Positions 27,201 through 36,020 are shown, counted from the first letter of the stretch. The stretch: DNA of 64,000 nt from Luteolibacter arcticus (GCF_025950235.1 NZ_JAPDDT010000012.1:1-64000), one strand, 5' to 3'. Program-made: numbers and translations. Notes: a model not told the origin generated them from the sequence alone.

Positions 27201-27340
27201 GTGCCGGCCACCGTGAGGTCGGTGCCGAAGGTGGCTTTGCCGAGATTGGAGCTGTCATCGAACTTCCATAGTCCGACGAGGCCGGCGTGGGAGACCGTGG
27301 CGAGGGCGCCCAAGAGCGCGGGGCAGAGGAGTGCTTTCAT
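24254..27340 (-). CDS. Secreted LamG / PKD-like / PATR repeat protein
   Basis: 1028 aa from the ATG at 27340, which opens a signal peptide (KALLCPALLGALATVSHAG). Residues about 20-230 form a LamG/concanavalin-like domain (LVGLWKFDDSSNLGKATFG). About 240-325 is PKD/Ig-like (INWGDGQTDAWSP). Then comes a long PATR region (TLVKTGGSTLVLANPNPLQGN, TFTGGTTLNAG). The last about 105 residues repeat the tail of the 1681-6093 protein: WATSKG, DSDGDGIPNG, GGEP. The N-terminal LamG unit is also homologous to that of the protein at 29629. It lies 46 bp behind the PEP-CTERM gene on the same strand, so probably co-transcribed. The likely role is cell-surface or matrix carbohydrate binding. Confidence 0.87.
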   Translation of the reverse strand: MKALLCPALLGALATVSHAGLVGLWKFDDSSNLGKATFGTDLTVAGTAPVWSADATYGTTTLTGVITTVSGIANRLVATHGIGANGGNANRAAEYTLVYDIRRPTGNLWRTFYQTDLTNGNDAEYFTRGSGGTVNSLGRSTSAYTSFAMPEDQWLRITIAVKLGTSFTTYMTNAAGTTSTFQHNILTSANTEYSLDPSQVLLFADNTAAETNPLTIGQVAIYSHALAASEVATLGTPGTAIPLPGNIAPAMVIQNAGSSPVAPAVAANYSFSATDTEGDQVQFEINWGDGQTDAWSPLQAVGTPYQQAHTYAFPGSYVIQARVRDSANNTTSSVVIQTISVEGKALTWTGSLGSEWSTGTLNAPKNWLLTSDGITTADFATGDDVTFGDAPSSSTIAINGSDVIPHVVTVNRETGSYTLTGDHGMAGPGTLVKTGGSTLVLANPNPLQGNTTITSGTLRLDHPLALSNSVIASSFVNGGLLAFGNITAATIGGLAGNNDVSLSNPSNQAVTLTVGKDPADFTAAYAGPIAGSGSLVKAGTGTQVLGYHSTFTGGTTLNAGALRMEAPEALGTGAITHAGGSLAFSFGSGEVANNITLPATAYQTFIVRAANNAAPTTLTEVALAGKLSGGTAGLTYRLVDSNVGSNHFNVLSLVNPANDFSGTIELWRGFLAFNSDAALGNPDNDLRMDCNNGNGGLRFDADGITLGATRSITLVATNSQEGFTVPTGTGTIAGPVTGVGAMIKRGEGELVLAAANTFTGSAAVAAGKLTVNGSIATSANPVTVTTGGTLGGSGTINRTITAAGTIAPGSGTGVLSASAATITGTLAVEINGLSHDQLAVTGSLNVTGATLDVSLLGDGFTQGSYVIATCTGTPVGTFATVTPGYSVSYEAGQIVLHQQTATGFESWATSKGVSGFDIDSDGDGIPNGIEFVIGGEPAPGAGSNSAALLPKASYDKLTGNLVIVFRRMPGSLYLAPVVEHSPSPSGTWTDGPAGSVVGNEGGADLVEVRLPSSLATGGRLFARLKVEE

Positions 27341-27386
27341 GGTGATTTTTTTGACGAGTACGGGAGGCGTGCTGGAAAGAGCTGGC

Positions 27387-28214
27387 TCAACGCCTGCGGC
27401 GGCGGAGCAGAACAAGTGCACCGAGGCCGCCGAGAAGAGCGGTGGAAGGTTCAGGCACTCCCTCGATCTTGATGGCCGCGATGCCGCCCCTGAAGTCCTG
27501 TCCGCCGAGGTCCGGAGTCAGTCGCTCGGCGACTAGGAAGTCATCGGTGATGCCGGTGACGGTGGAGCCGATGAGGTAGTAGGGATTGGTGCCCGAGCCG
27601 CCGAGAGCGGTACCCGTGGAGCTGCCGATCAAGGTGGCGGTGCTGGTGTAGGTCGCCGCATTCCCGACGGTGACCTCGCCGGAGAAGATATTTGCGTAGC
27701 CTGCTTCCAGCGCGGTCTTCTCGTCGGTGGCCCCGCCGTTGTAGGTCTTGTAGGCGGAGTAGTAGACGGTGATGCTGAGTGAGGTGAAGCTGTTAGCCGT
27801 GAGCCATTCGGAGACATTGGTGAATTGCACCAGTCCCGCGAAGCCGCTGAGGCCAGTCGAGGTGCCAGTCTGATTGCCGCCCAGCGTGCCGCCGAAGATG
27901 CTGTTGGCGGGCATGCCCGTGGTGCCCGGATTCCAGTAGTCCTGCTTGGCGACCCAGCCGGTCAACTGCGCGCCATCGCTCTGCGGCAGGGTGAAGGTGC
28001 CGGCTGCGTGAGAGGCCACCGTGGTATTGGCGGCGGTCTGGACGTTCTTCGCGGTCCAGTCGGAGAAGAGCACGCCATCGAAGGTGCCGGACGTTGGGTT
28101 TCCGTTGCTGGTGGTGGTGAAATTGAGGCCGAAGGCGGCGGCGACGGCACCGTGGGAAACTCCCGAGGCAAGCAGCGAGGAAAGACTGAGAACAAGCAGA
28201 CAACGGATCTTCAT
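27387..28214 (-). CDS. PEP-CTERM sorting-domain protein
   Basis: 275 aa from the ATG at 28214. It has a signal peptide (IRCLLVLSLSSLLASGVSHG), a Gly/Thr/Ser-rich body, and a textbook C-terminal PEP-CTERM tripartite tail: VPEPSTALLGGLGALVLLRRRRR (motif, membrane helix, Arg cluster; the last 23 residues). This tail is recognised by an exosortase (EpsH/XrtA type), which would be encoded elsewhere. Such proteins are usually exopolysaccharide- or matrix-associated. It is the first gene of a unit with the LamG/PATR gene and is divergent from the regulator at 28330. Confidence 0.9.
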   Translation of the reverse strand: MKIRCLLVLSLSSLLASGVSHGAVAAAFGLNFTTTSNGNPTSGTFDGVLFSDWTAKNVQTAANTTVASHAAGTFTLPQSDGAQLTGWVAKQDYWNPGTTGMPANSIFGGTLGGNQTGTSTGLSGFAGLVQFTNVSEWLTANSFTSLSITVYYSAYKTYNGGATDEKTALEAGYANIFSGEVTVGNAATYTSTATLIGSSTGTALGGSGTNPYYLIGSTVTGITDDFLVAERLTPDLGGQDFRGGIAAIKIEGVPEPSTALLGGLGALVLLRRRRR

Positions 28215-28257
28215 GAGGAGGTCGGCTGAGCGCCGTGATGAAGGAGTGCCTGCCTCG

Positions 28258-28265
28258 TTCCGGAA
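28258..28265. promoter_or_regulatory. Short palindrome in a divergent promoter region
   Basis: TTCCGGAA is a perfect 8-bp palindrome in the 115-bp gap between the PEP-CTERM gene and the AraC/XylR-type regulator. A looser pair, ATCTC...GAGAT, spans about 28285-28308. Either could be an operator; neither is strong on its own. Confidence 0.25.
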
Positions 28266-28329
28266 TCGCAATGGCCGCCGGGCAAATCTCTTTGGCATTT
28301 TCGCGAGATCCCTGCTACGAACCTGTGAG

Positions 28330-29547
28330 ATGCCCGCACGCAAGATTGCCACCGCTCCCGATGTCGCACTCCAGCGTCACTTACGTATCGGAGTGCGCCT
28401 GCCGGAGTGGGCCACCGGCTTCGTGTTCCGCGTCTTCGAGGGCCTCATCGACTTCCAGCGCAGCCACGGAGCCTATGTGGAAATGCACTTCGACCAGCCA
28501 AGCGGCGGCGATCTGCCGGCGGCGCCGATCGACGAGCATTGGCAGGGTGACGGGCTGTTGGTGTTTCGCTACACCGCGGCCGAAGCGGCAGAGTGGAAGG
28601 AGCGGAAGATCGCCGTGGTGAATCTCAGTACGGAATTCCCCGGCGAGGATCCGGACTTCCCCCGCGTGACGATGGACAATGTGCGCGTCGGCCGGATGGC
28701 GGTGGAGCATCTCGCGTCGCTCGGCTTGCGCGACTTCGCCTATGTGCACGAATCGACGCGGCGCTATTCGTTGGAACGGCTCGAGGCATTCGAGGCGGCG
28801 GTGCCCGAGGTAGGCGGACGTTTCCACCGGATCGATGTGCCGGTAGCGAGTTACCCGCTGGCGGTGCGGCCGAAGCGCATCGAGCGCTGCATTTCCGTCC
28901 CGCTGGCTTCGCTGCCGAAGCCGTGCGGGATCTTTTGCAAGGACGACATCATGGCCGTGTGGGTGATGCGCGTGTTGAAGACACTCGGCCTGCGCTGCCC
29001 GGAGGAAATGCCGGTGCTTGGCGTGTCGGACGACATTGTCTTCTGCCATACCACCACTCCGGCGATGAGCAGCATTTCCTACCCCGGTCGCCGGATCGGT
29101 CGTGCTGCGGCCGAGTTGCTTCACCGCATGATGAATGGCGAAAAGATTCCGCCGCGCCACCGCGTGACCGTGCCGCCTGCCGGGCTCGCACGCCGCGAAT
29201 CGACCGGTCGCGTGATCTTGTCAGATCCGGTGGTGACGCGCGCGCTGGATCATCTGCGGGAGAACATCGTGCAGAAGGGCATCAGTGTGGATGCGCTCGC
29301 GCGGCGGACCGGGGTTTCGCGCGAGCTGCTGCGGCAGAGATTCCATGCCGCGCTGGGTCGCAGCCCGAAGGAAGAGATCGAGCGCCTGCGTTGCCTGCGG
29401 GTCTGCGACTACCTCCATCGTACTACCTACACGCTGGAGTCCATCGCCGAGGAATGCGGGTTTTCCGGGCCGGATGATGTGTGCCGGTTCATCAAGCGGA
29501 TGACCGGAAAGACGCCGGGGAAGATCCGCGCCGAGGCGAAATCGTGA
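28330..29547 (+). CDS. XylR-type (LacI-like sensor + AraC DNA-binding) transcriptional regulator
   Basis: 405 aa from the ATG at 28330, placed just before the conserved sensor. Residues about 15-270 form a periplasmic-binding-like sensor (RIGVRLPEW; DNVRVGRMAVEHLASLGLRDFAYV; VLGVSDDIVFCHTTTPAMSSI). The C-terminal about 100 residues are an AraC-type pair of helix-turn-helices (ISVDALARRTGVSRELLRQRF; YTLESIAEECGFSGPDDVCRF). This architecture matches E. coli XylR, a sugar-responsive activator. It is flanked by giant LamG proteins on both sides (24254 divergent, 29629 co-directional, 81 bp downstream) and probably controls them. Confidence 0.93.
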   Translation: MPARKIATAPDVALQRHLRIGVRLPEWATGFVFRVFEGLIDFQRSHGAYVEMHFDQPSGGDLPAAPIDEHWQGDGLLVFRYTAAEAAEWKERKIAVVNLSTEFPGEDPDFPRVTMDNVRVGRMAVEHLASLGLRDFAYVHESTRRYSLERLEAFEAAVPEVGGRFHRIDVPVASYPLAVRPKRIERCISVPLASLPKPCGIFCKDDIMAVWVMRVLKTLGLRCPEEMPVLGVSDDIVFCHTTTPAMSSISYPGRRIGRAAAELLHRMMNGEKIPPRHRVTVPPAGLARRESTGRVILSDPVVTRALDHLRENIVQKGISVDALARRTGVSRELLRQRFHAALGRSPKEEIERLRCLRVCDYLHRTTYTLESIAEECGFSGPDDVCRFIKRMTGKTPGKIRAEAKS

Positions 29548-29628
29548 CGCTGGGATTGGCAAGATGCCAATGGAATTGGGGTTGCAGCAATGGCCGCCAA
29601 GGCGTGCCTGGCGCTATGAGAGAGATTC

Positions 29629-32600
29629 ATGCAATTGCCTCTCCTCCGTCTCGCCGCGTGCTTGTTGTTGGCGGTTCCGCTTCGCGCCGCGGAACTCCGC
29701 GGCCTGTGGCTCTTTGACGATGCCGCGCAGCCGGGCAAGGCTGCGGTTGGAAATCCTCTGGTCATCGCGGGCACGGCACCGGCGCACGCGTCGTCGCTGG
29801 CGGACGCGGGTGGGACGTCATTGAACGGAGTCATCACGACGGTGGCAGGTACGGCGAATGCGCTCACCGCAACCCCTGGCATCAATCCAGCGGACAGCCC
29901 CGGTGCCTATGTGTCGCAGTATTCGATCGTGGCGGACATCTTCTCGCCAGTTGCTTCGCGGTCATCGTGGCGCTGCCTCTATCAGACGGCAGCCACGCCG
30001 GCGGCGAACGACGGCGAGTATTTCATCCGCAGTGACAACGACAGGCTCGGCAGCGGGGACATCGTCTATTCCAGCAGCGGGATTCCGGAAACGCTGTGGA
30101 GGCGGTTGGTCATCACCGTCGATCTGAATCAGGCCGGCGGTGCTGCCGCGCCGAAGGTGAAGGCCTACCTCAATGGCACGCTTTTCCATAATCATACCGG
30201 CACAGCCAATGCCGGGCTCACCGGCCGCTATGCACTCGACAGCGTGATCCATTTCTTCGCCGACAATGATGGCGAGAACGGGGCGCTGAATGTCGGCGCG
30301 CTGGGGATCTACAGCGGTGCACTGACCCCGGCGGAGGTGACTGCATTGGGAGTGGCTGGAGCCTCGATTGGCAGCCTGCCGCCGGTCATTACGGATGGCA
30401 GCCCGCGCACGCTTGAGGCGTTGAAGAACGGTTCGGGTGTCGATCTCGTCTTCAATGCCAGCGATCCGAATGGCGATACCATCACGTGGAGCCTCACCTC
30501 CCTGCCGGCGCACGGCACCGCGGTCATCTCTGCGAGCAGCTCGACGCAATGCACCGTGCGCTACACGCCACAGGCCGGTTACAGCGGTACGGATGCCTAC
30601 ATCGTTCAAGCGAGCGATGGCAGCAATGTCGCCACGAGCACGGTGGATGTTTTCGTCCGGGACCCGTCCGCGCCGCCGTATCCGAATCCGGTCGGTTGGT
30701 GGCAATTTGACTACGGCTACGATCACACGCTTGCGACGCTCGGAAGCGATCTGACCACGAGTGGCGCCGGCTTCACGGATGTGCCAGGCATTTCCACGGG
30801 CGACGGCGCGATGCTGGTGGCATCGGGCAGCCACTACCTCGCAAGCCATGGCATTCCTGCTGGCACTGGCGGCGGCACGAGGGTGAACGAATACACGTTG
30901 CTCTTTGACGTGAGCTATCCATCCAGCGGATGGAAGTGCCTCTATCAGGCCGATGGCACCAACACGACCGACGGCGAGATCTTCATCGACCCGTCCGGCA
31001 AGGTCGGACTCGCCGCGGTCGGCGGCTACTCGGCGAATGCCACGACGACCGACACGTGGTATCGCATCGTGGTCAGCGTCGACAACGGCAGCGACCGTCG
31101 CATCTATGTGAACGGCCAGCTTTGGCTCGATGGAAATGCGGGCACGCTCGATGACCGCTTAGCGCTGGCTGCGGTGCTGCGTGCCTTCGCCGATGAGGAT
31201 GGCGAGGACGGTCCGATCCGCGTCTCGAATCTCGCGCTGTGGTCATCCGCACTGAATGCCACGCAGGCCGCTGCGCTGGGAGCTGCCGGGGCCTTCATCG
31301 TGGATGCACCTCCGCCGTCGCCGAATCATCCGCCAGTGATCACCGAGGGAGACACCGTTTCCGCGAATGCCGGCATGGCAGTGCCGACGCCCGTGACCGT
31401 CCATCTCACCGATGCGGATGGCAATGCGATCGCATGGACGGTCCTAACACCTCCCTCACACGGCGGCGCGGTGATCACGACCTCCAGCGACACGGCATGC
31501 ACGGTGACCTATACCTCGTCTAACAACTATACAGGCCCGGACAGCTTTGTCCTGCGGGCTTCGGATGGAAAGGCGTCGGACACGGTGGCCGTGACGCTGC
31601 AGGTGCAGAATACCCCGCCGGTGATTTCGGAAGGGGACAGCTATCTGCTGAATGCCACGCTGGACGGCGGTGAGCATACGGCCGTCTTCACCGCGGGCGA
31701 TGCGAATGGCAACGCGCTGGCATGGATCATCGCCACCGAGCCACAGCATGGCACGGCGCAGATCCTGGAAACCACCGCGGGCACCTGCGAGGTCGGCTAC
31801 ACACCTGCGGCGGGTTTCACGGGAGTGGACAGCTTTGTCGTGGAAGTGACCGACGGGCAGGCGACCGACAGCATCACGGTGCAGGTCACCGTCGCCGATC
31901 CCACGGCAGATCCGGTGCTCACGGTGATCTCCGCGCATGGCACCGTGAATCCACCGGTCGGCAGCCAATCGCATCCTTCGGGAACCACGCTTTCTCTCTC
32001 GGCCACGGATGAAATCGGTGCCCAGACGCGCCACCTTTGCACAGGCTGGACCATGACGGGCAACGACCCTGGCACGGGCGCGGCTAACAGCTTCTCGATG
32101 ACCCTCACGCGCAACTCCACGCTCACCTGGCAGTGGCGAACCGAGCATCATGTGGTCACCTCGACGAGCGGCAATGGCACGGTCAGCCTGACCACCGGCT
32201 GGCAAGAGGCGGGTAAGCCGCTGCAGATCACTGCCATTCCTTCTCCCGGTCATCACTTCGCGGGCTGGACGGGCGATACCGCGGGTGCGGTCACCGGCGG
32301 CAAGAACATCGTGCTGCCGATGGACCGGCCCTACGCGACCGTCACCGCAAACTTCGCGCCGGATGAGAACTTCACCGTGGTCGCGCTGCCGGACACGCAG
32401 AACTACACCAGCCTTTCTTCTCCTACCGACACCTTCACGCGCCAGACCCAGTGGGTGATCGAGAACAAGGATACCCTCAACATCAAGTTCCTCACCCATC
32501 TCGGCGACATCGTGAACTCGCCGACCAATTCCTCGCAGTGGACGCGTGCGACCGATGCGATGAACCTGCTCAACGCGGAGCTGGCCTACGGGACCTGCCC

Positions 32601-35600
32601 CGGTAACCACGACATCGCGACTGGCTCCAACCATTACCTGGAACGCTTCGGTCCAAGCCCGACACACGCGTCGTCGCTCGGCCGCTGGATCGATCCGGCG
32701 ACGAGCCAGGTCTATGACTGGTATCGCGGTTCCTCGCCGCGTGGCTACAGCTCCTATCAGATCGTTCCCGTCAATGGCCGCGACTTCATGTTCATGCACC
32801 TCGACCACGATTGCCCGGACGAGGACATGGCCTGGGCGGCCTCCGTGCTCAGCGCCCACCCACAGGTGCTGACGATGATCACGACCCACAACTACCTTGC
32901 GGAAACCGGCGGCACCGGGATCTTCGGCACCGGCACCGGCGAGCGTGGGTACACCGCCCAGCCGAACGTCAGCATCGGGCCGGATCGCAACAAGCCGGAG
33001 GAGGTTTTCAACGCGCTGGTGAAGCCATTCAACCAGGTCTACATGGTGATCTGCGGGCACATGTTCGCGATCTACAACCTGGAGAAGACCAACACCGCCG
33101 GGAACACGGTTCACGAGGTGCTGTGCGACTACCAGTCGCTGCCCAATGGCGGCAATGGCTTCCTCCGCGTCATGGATTTCCGGCCATCGGAGAACAAGAT
33201 CTACAACAGCACCTACTCGCCCACGCTCGGGCGCTACGTGAATCCGAATCTCGCCGCGGACCGCCAGGGGATGCTGGACCTGCACAACCCGAACGGCGGT
33301 GAGTTCGTCCTCGATCTGGATTTCGACCATCGCTTCGACAACACGCTGACCATCGCGTCGTCGCATGCGTCGGTGACGCCGGCGGTCGGTGCCCACGCGG
33401 TCGCTGATGGCACGCCGGTGGTCGTTAGCGCGAGCAATCAAACGAATGGCCTGACACGTCACCGTCCGACGGGCTGGACCCTGAGCGGCGCGCAGAGCGC
33501 CTCCGGTAGCGGAGCTACGGCAACCGTGGTACAAAAGGGCGACGCGACGCTGACGTGGAGCTGGGCCACCGACTACTGGCTTGATACGTCCACGGTAGGC
33601 GGCGGCATCGTCAGCATCGGTGATGGCTGGCAGGCAGCAGGCGCGAACGTTTCGATTCAGGCGCAACCCGATGCCGGATCGTCTTTCCTCCAATGGAGCG
33701 GAGACGTGGCCGGCTGTTCGATCGATGGCGGCCGCATCACGGTGCCGATGGATCGTCCGCGCGGTCCGGTCACGGCGGTCTTCAGCTCCGGCAGCACGCA
33801 GACCTTCGCAGTGCAGGTTGTTTCGGATCATGCCTCCGTCAGCCCCGCACCGGCGAGCTACTCCTATGAGCAAGGGAGCGAGGTGACCTTCAGTGCCTCC
33901 ACTTTCACCGATGGCGGAACGCGGTTCGTCTGTACCGGGTATCAATTGGCGGGCGCGAGTACTGCCAGCGGCGGCGACGATGAGGTGACGGTGACCATTA
34001 ACGGCGATCTCACGGTGACGTGGCTCTGGAAGGCCCAGCACCAGGTGACGGCAAGCGCCAGCGGCCCGGGATCGGTCGAGCCCGCCAGCGCGTGGATCGA
34101 TGCGGGGGAGTCGCATGTTCTAACGGGCACTCCGGAAAGTGGCGCTGCGCTGGTGTCGTGGACCGGTGACACGGTGGATGGTATTTCGAATGGCAACAGC
34201 TTCAGTATTGCCGCGGTGGATCGCCCGGTCGGCCCGGTCACTGCGACCTTCGCGGTGGGCATGCACACACTGACGATCGTTTCCACGGAGGACACCGTGA
34301 CACCCGTGCCCGGGCCACTGATATTGCCGCACGGCAGCGTGGTTCATTTCTCGGCGCTGCCGCATGTGAGCGGATCGGCCCGCAAGGTGCCGGCCGGATG
34401 GGCGGTGACCGGTAGCCAGCCTGCGAGCGGCTCCGTGCCGGAAGGTTCGCTGATTTTGAATGGTGACGCGACGCTAACGTGGTCGTGGAGCGAGGAGGTC
34501 TTGCTGTCGCTGAGTTCTGGTCTGGAAGGTGCGATCCTGCCGATGGATGTGGCGGGTTGGAAACCGCTCGGATCGCAGGTGATTTTGGAAGCACGGCCGG
34601 CGGAGAAGTTCCACTTTGTCCGCTGGAGCGGCGATGTCCCCGCGGGATCGACTTCGCCCGAGATCACGCTGACGATGGATCAGTCGCGCGCAGTGACGGC
34701 GGACCTTTCCCCGCTGGCTACGGCCTCCGGCACGCCGCAGTGGTGGCTGGATGCCCACGGGCAGGTGATCGGCGGCGACTACGAGGCGGCCGATCTCCGT
34801 GACGCCGATGGAGATGGCCAGATCGCCCGCGACGAGTTCGTGGCGGGAATGGACGACCGCGATCCTGCGCGCGTTTTCCGGGTTTCCCAATCGGCGCTGC
34901 TACCGGGGCCGGTCTTCCAACTCGCGTGGCAAGCGGACATGGGACGAGACTACGTGATTCGTAGTAGTCCGGATCTCGCCACGCCCTTCGCCGATTTGCT
35001 AGGTCCCTTGGCTGGACAGCGTCCGTCGATGACTGCGCAGGTGGCGGCCACGGGAAGCCGCCGCTTCTATCAGGTCGAGGCGCTCTTGCCACCTGGCAGC
35101 ACGCTCGATGCCGACCCTCTGGCGCTCAGCCACCAGGCGGCCGCCGGCGCGGTGCTCCGCGACATGCGGCGCATTCCGGCCGGCTGGTCCACGCGCGGCG
35201 ACGATGGTGGCGTGCAGACCAGCAAGCCGGCTCACCCGACCCGCGTGGCGGGGTTTGAGATAGATCGCTTTGAGGTGACCCGCGGAGATTGGGAAGCGGT
35301 CGCCATCTGGGGAAATGCCCATGGGTATGACTTGCCGGCGACGCTGCCCTACGACGTGCCCGCCGATCATCCGGCGGTGGCGGTCTCATGGTATGCTGCG
35401 GTGAAATGGTGCAACGCTCGTTCCGAAATGGAAGGTCGCGTGCCGGTCTATCATGCTAATGCGGCAGGCACGACGGTCTATCGCACCGGCGATCTTGACC
35501 TAGTCTCCGCGCAGGTGAACTGGGCTGGCAACGGCTACCGCCTGCCGACCGAAGCCGAGTGGGAGCGCGCCGCGCGCGGTGGCCTGGAGGGTCAACCTTA

Positions 35601-36006
35601 TCCCTGGGGCGGCGGTAGCGCTGATCTCCGGGCGAATCATTGGAACTACGAGCTGTTCATCGGCCGTGCTCCATCCGAGGTCTATCCTTACACGCAGCGC
35701 GTTGGATTCTTCGACAGCACCCAGCCTGGCCCCGCACCGGACTCGGCGAATGCCTACGGCCTGCACGACATGACCGGCAATGCCTGGGAGTGGACGTGGG
35801 ACCGCATGGGTGCCTACACCGCCGAGGCGCAGATTGACCCGCGCGGGCCGGACAGCGGTGAGTTCCGCGTCTTGCGCGGCGGCTCATGGTGGAACTACGT
35901 CGATCAGGCCACCAATCACCAGCGGCTGGCTTATCCGCCAATCGGTGATGATGACTACGGGATGAATGGCTTCCGCTGCGTGAGGGGGTTGCATCCGAAT
36001 GAGTGA
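29629..36006 (+). CDS. Giant secreted LamG / metallophosphoesterase / InlB-like repeat / FGE-sulfatase-like protein
   Basis: 2125 aa with a signal peptide (QLPLLRLAACLLLAVPLRAAE). Order of domains: LamG (about 20-240), Ig-like (about 245-345), a second LamG (about 350-560), Ig-like repeats (about 565-755), beta-rich repeats resembling divergent InlB B-repeats (about 760-910), and a calcineurin-like phosphoesterase (about 915-1210) with VVALPDTQNY, HLGDIVN, CPGNHD (about 990) and ICGHMF (about 1141). More repeats follow to about 1690, then a DADGDGQIARDEF Ca-binding-like segment, and an FGE/SUMF1-type domain (about 1845-2125) with RLPTEAEWERAARGG, NAYGLHDMTGNAWEW and VLRGGSWWN. The paired catalytic Cys of true formylglycine-generating enzymes is not seen, so this last domain may only bind. 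Substrates are unknown. Confidence 0.9.
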   Translation: MQLPLLRLAACLLLAVPLRAAELRGLWLFDDAAQPGKAAVGNPLVIAGTAPAHASSLADAGGTSLNGVITTVAGTANALTATPGINPADSPGAYVSQYSIVADIFSPVASRSSWRCLYQTAATPAANDGEYFIRSDNDRLGSGDIVYSSSGIPETLWRRLVITVDLNQAGGAAAPKVKAYLNGTLFHNHTGTANAGLTGRYALDSVIHFFADNDGENGALNVGALGIYSGALTPAEVTALGVAGASIGSLPPVITDGSPRTLEALKNGSGVDLVFNASDPNGDTITWSLTSLPAHGTAVISASSSTQCTVRYTPQAGYSGTDAYIVQASDGSNVATSTVDVFVRDPSAPPYPNPVGWWQFDYGYDHTLATLGSDLTTSGAGFTDVPGISTGDGAMLVASGSHYLASHGIPAGTGGGTRVNEYTLLFDVSYPSSGWKCLYQADGTNTTDGEIFIDPSGKVGLAAVGGYSANATTTDTWYRIVVSVDNGSDRRIYVNGQLWLDGNAGTLDDRLALAAVLRAFADEDGEDGPIRVSNLALWSSALNATQAAALGAAGAFIVDAPPPSPNHPPVITEGDTVSANAGMAVPTPVTVHLTDADGNAIAWTVLTPPSHGGAVITTSSDTACTVTYTSSNNYTGPDSFVLRASDGKASDTVAVTLQVQNTPPVISEGDSYLLNATLDGGEHTAVFTAGDANGNALAWIIATEPQHGTAQILETTAGTCEVGYTPAAGFTGVDSFVVEVTDGQATDSITVQVTVADPTADPVLTVISAHGTVNPPVGSQSHPSGTTLSLSATDEIGAQTRHLCTGWTMTGNDPGTGAANSFSMTLTRNSTLTWQWRTEHHVVTSTSGNGTVSLTTGWQEAGKPLQITAIPSPGHHFAGWTGDTAGAVTGGKNIVLPMDRPYATVTANFAPDENFTVVALPDTQNYTSLSSPTDTFTRQTQWVIENKDTLNIKFLTHLGDIVNSPTNSSQWTRATDAMNLLNAELAYGTCPGNHDIATGSNHYLERFGPSPTHASSLGRWIDPATSQVYDWYRGSSPRGYSSYQIVPVNGRDFMFMHLDHDCPDEDMAWAASVLSAHPQVLTMITTHNYLAETGGTGIFGTGTGERGYTAQPNVSIGPDRNKPEEVFNALVKPFNQVYMVICGHMFAIYNLEKTNTAGNTVHEVLCDYQSLPNGGNGFLRVMDFRPSENKIYNSTYSPTLGRYVNPNLAADRQGMLDLHNPNGGEFVLDLDFDHRFDNTLTIASSHASVTPAVGAHAVADGTPVVVSASNQTNGLTRHRPTGWTLSGAQSASGSGATATVVQKGDATLTWSWATDYWLDTSTVGGGIVSIGDGWQAAGANVSIQAQPDAGSSFLQWSGDVAGCSIDGGRITVPMDRPRGPVTAVFSSGSTQTFAVQVVSDHASVSPAPASYSYEQGSEVTFSASTFTDGGTRFVCTGYQLAGASTASGGDDEVTVTINGDLTVTWLWKAQHQVTASASGPGSVEPASAWIDAGESHVLTGTPESGAALVSWTGDTVDGISNGNSFSIAAVDRPVGPVTATFAVGMHTLTIVSTEDTVTPVPGPLILPHGSVVHFSALPHVSGSARKVPAGWAVTGSQPASGSVPEGSLILNGDATLTWSWSEEVLLSLSSGLEGAILPMDVAGWKPLGSQVILEARPAEKFHFVRWSGDVPAGSTSPEITLTMDQSRAVTADLSPLATASGTPQWWLDAHGQVIGGDYEAADLRDADGDGQIARDEFVAGMDDRDPARVFRVSQSALLPGPVFQLAWQADMGRDYVIRSSPDLATPFADLLGPLAGQRPSMTAQVAATGSRRFYQVEALLPPGSTLDADPLALSHQAAAGAVLRDMRRIPAGWSTRGDDGGVQTSKPAHPTRVAGFEIDRFEVTRGDWEAVAIWGNAHGYDLPATLPYDVPADHPAVAVSWYAAVKWCNARSEMEGRVPVYHANAAGTTVYRTGDLDLVSAQVNWAGNGYRLPTEAEWERAARGGLEGQPYPWGGGSADLRANHWNYELFIGRAPSEVYPYTQRVGFFDSTQPGPAPDSANAYGLHDMTGNAWEWTWDRMGAYTAEAQIDPRGPDSGEFRVLRGGSWWNYVDQATNHQRLAYPPIGDDDYGMNGFRCVRGLHPNE

Positions 36007-36020
36007 AGCGTCGCAGCCCC

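Noticed and set aside
31456..34116. Very long open frame (886 codons) antisense to the giant LamG gene
   Set aside because: Arg/His/Gly-rich sequence with no domain, signal or coherent composition; it is the mirror of GC-biased codons in the real gene. The same applies to long antisense frames at 4237-6117, 6710-9553, 22537-23847, 47540-50002 and 59946-61418.
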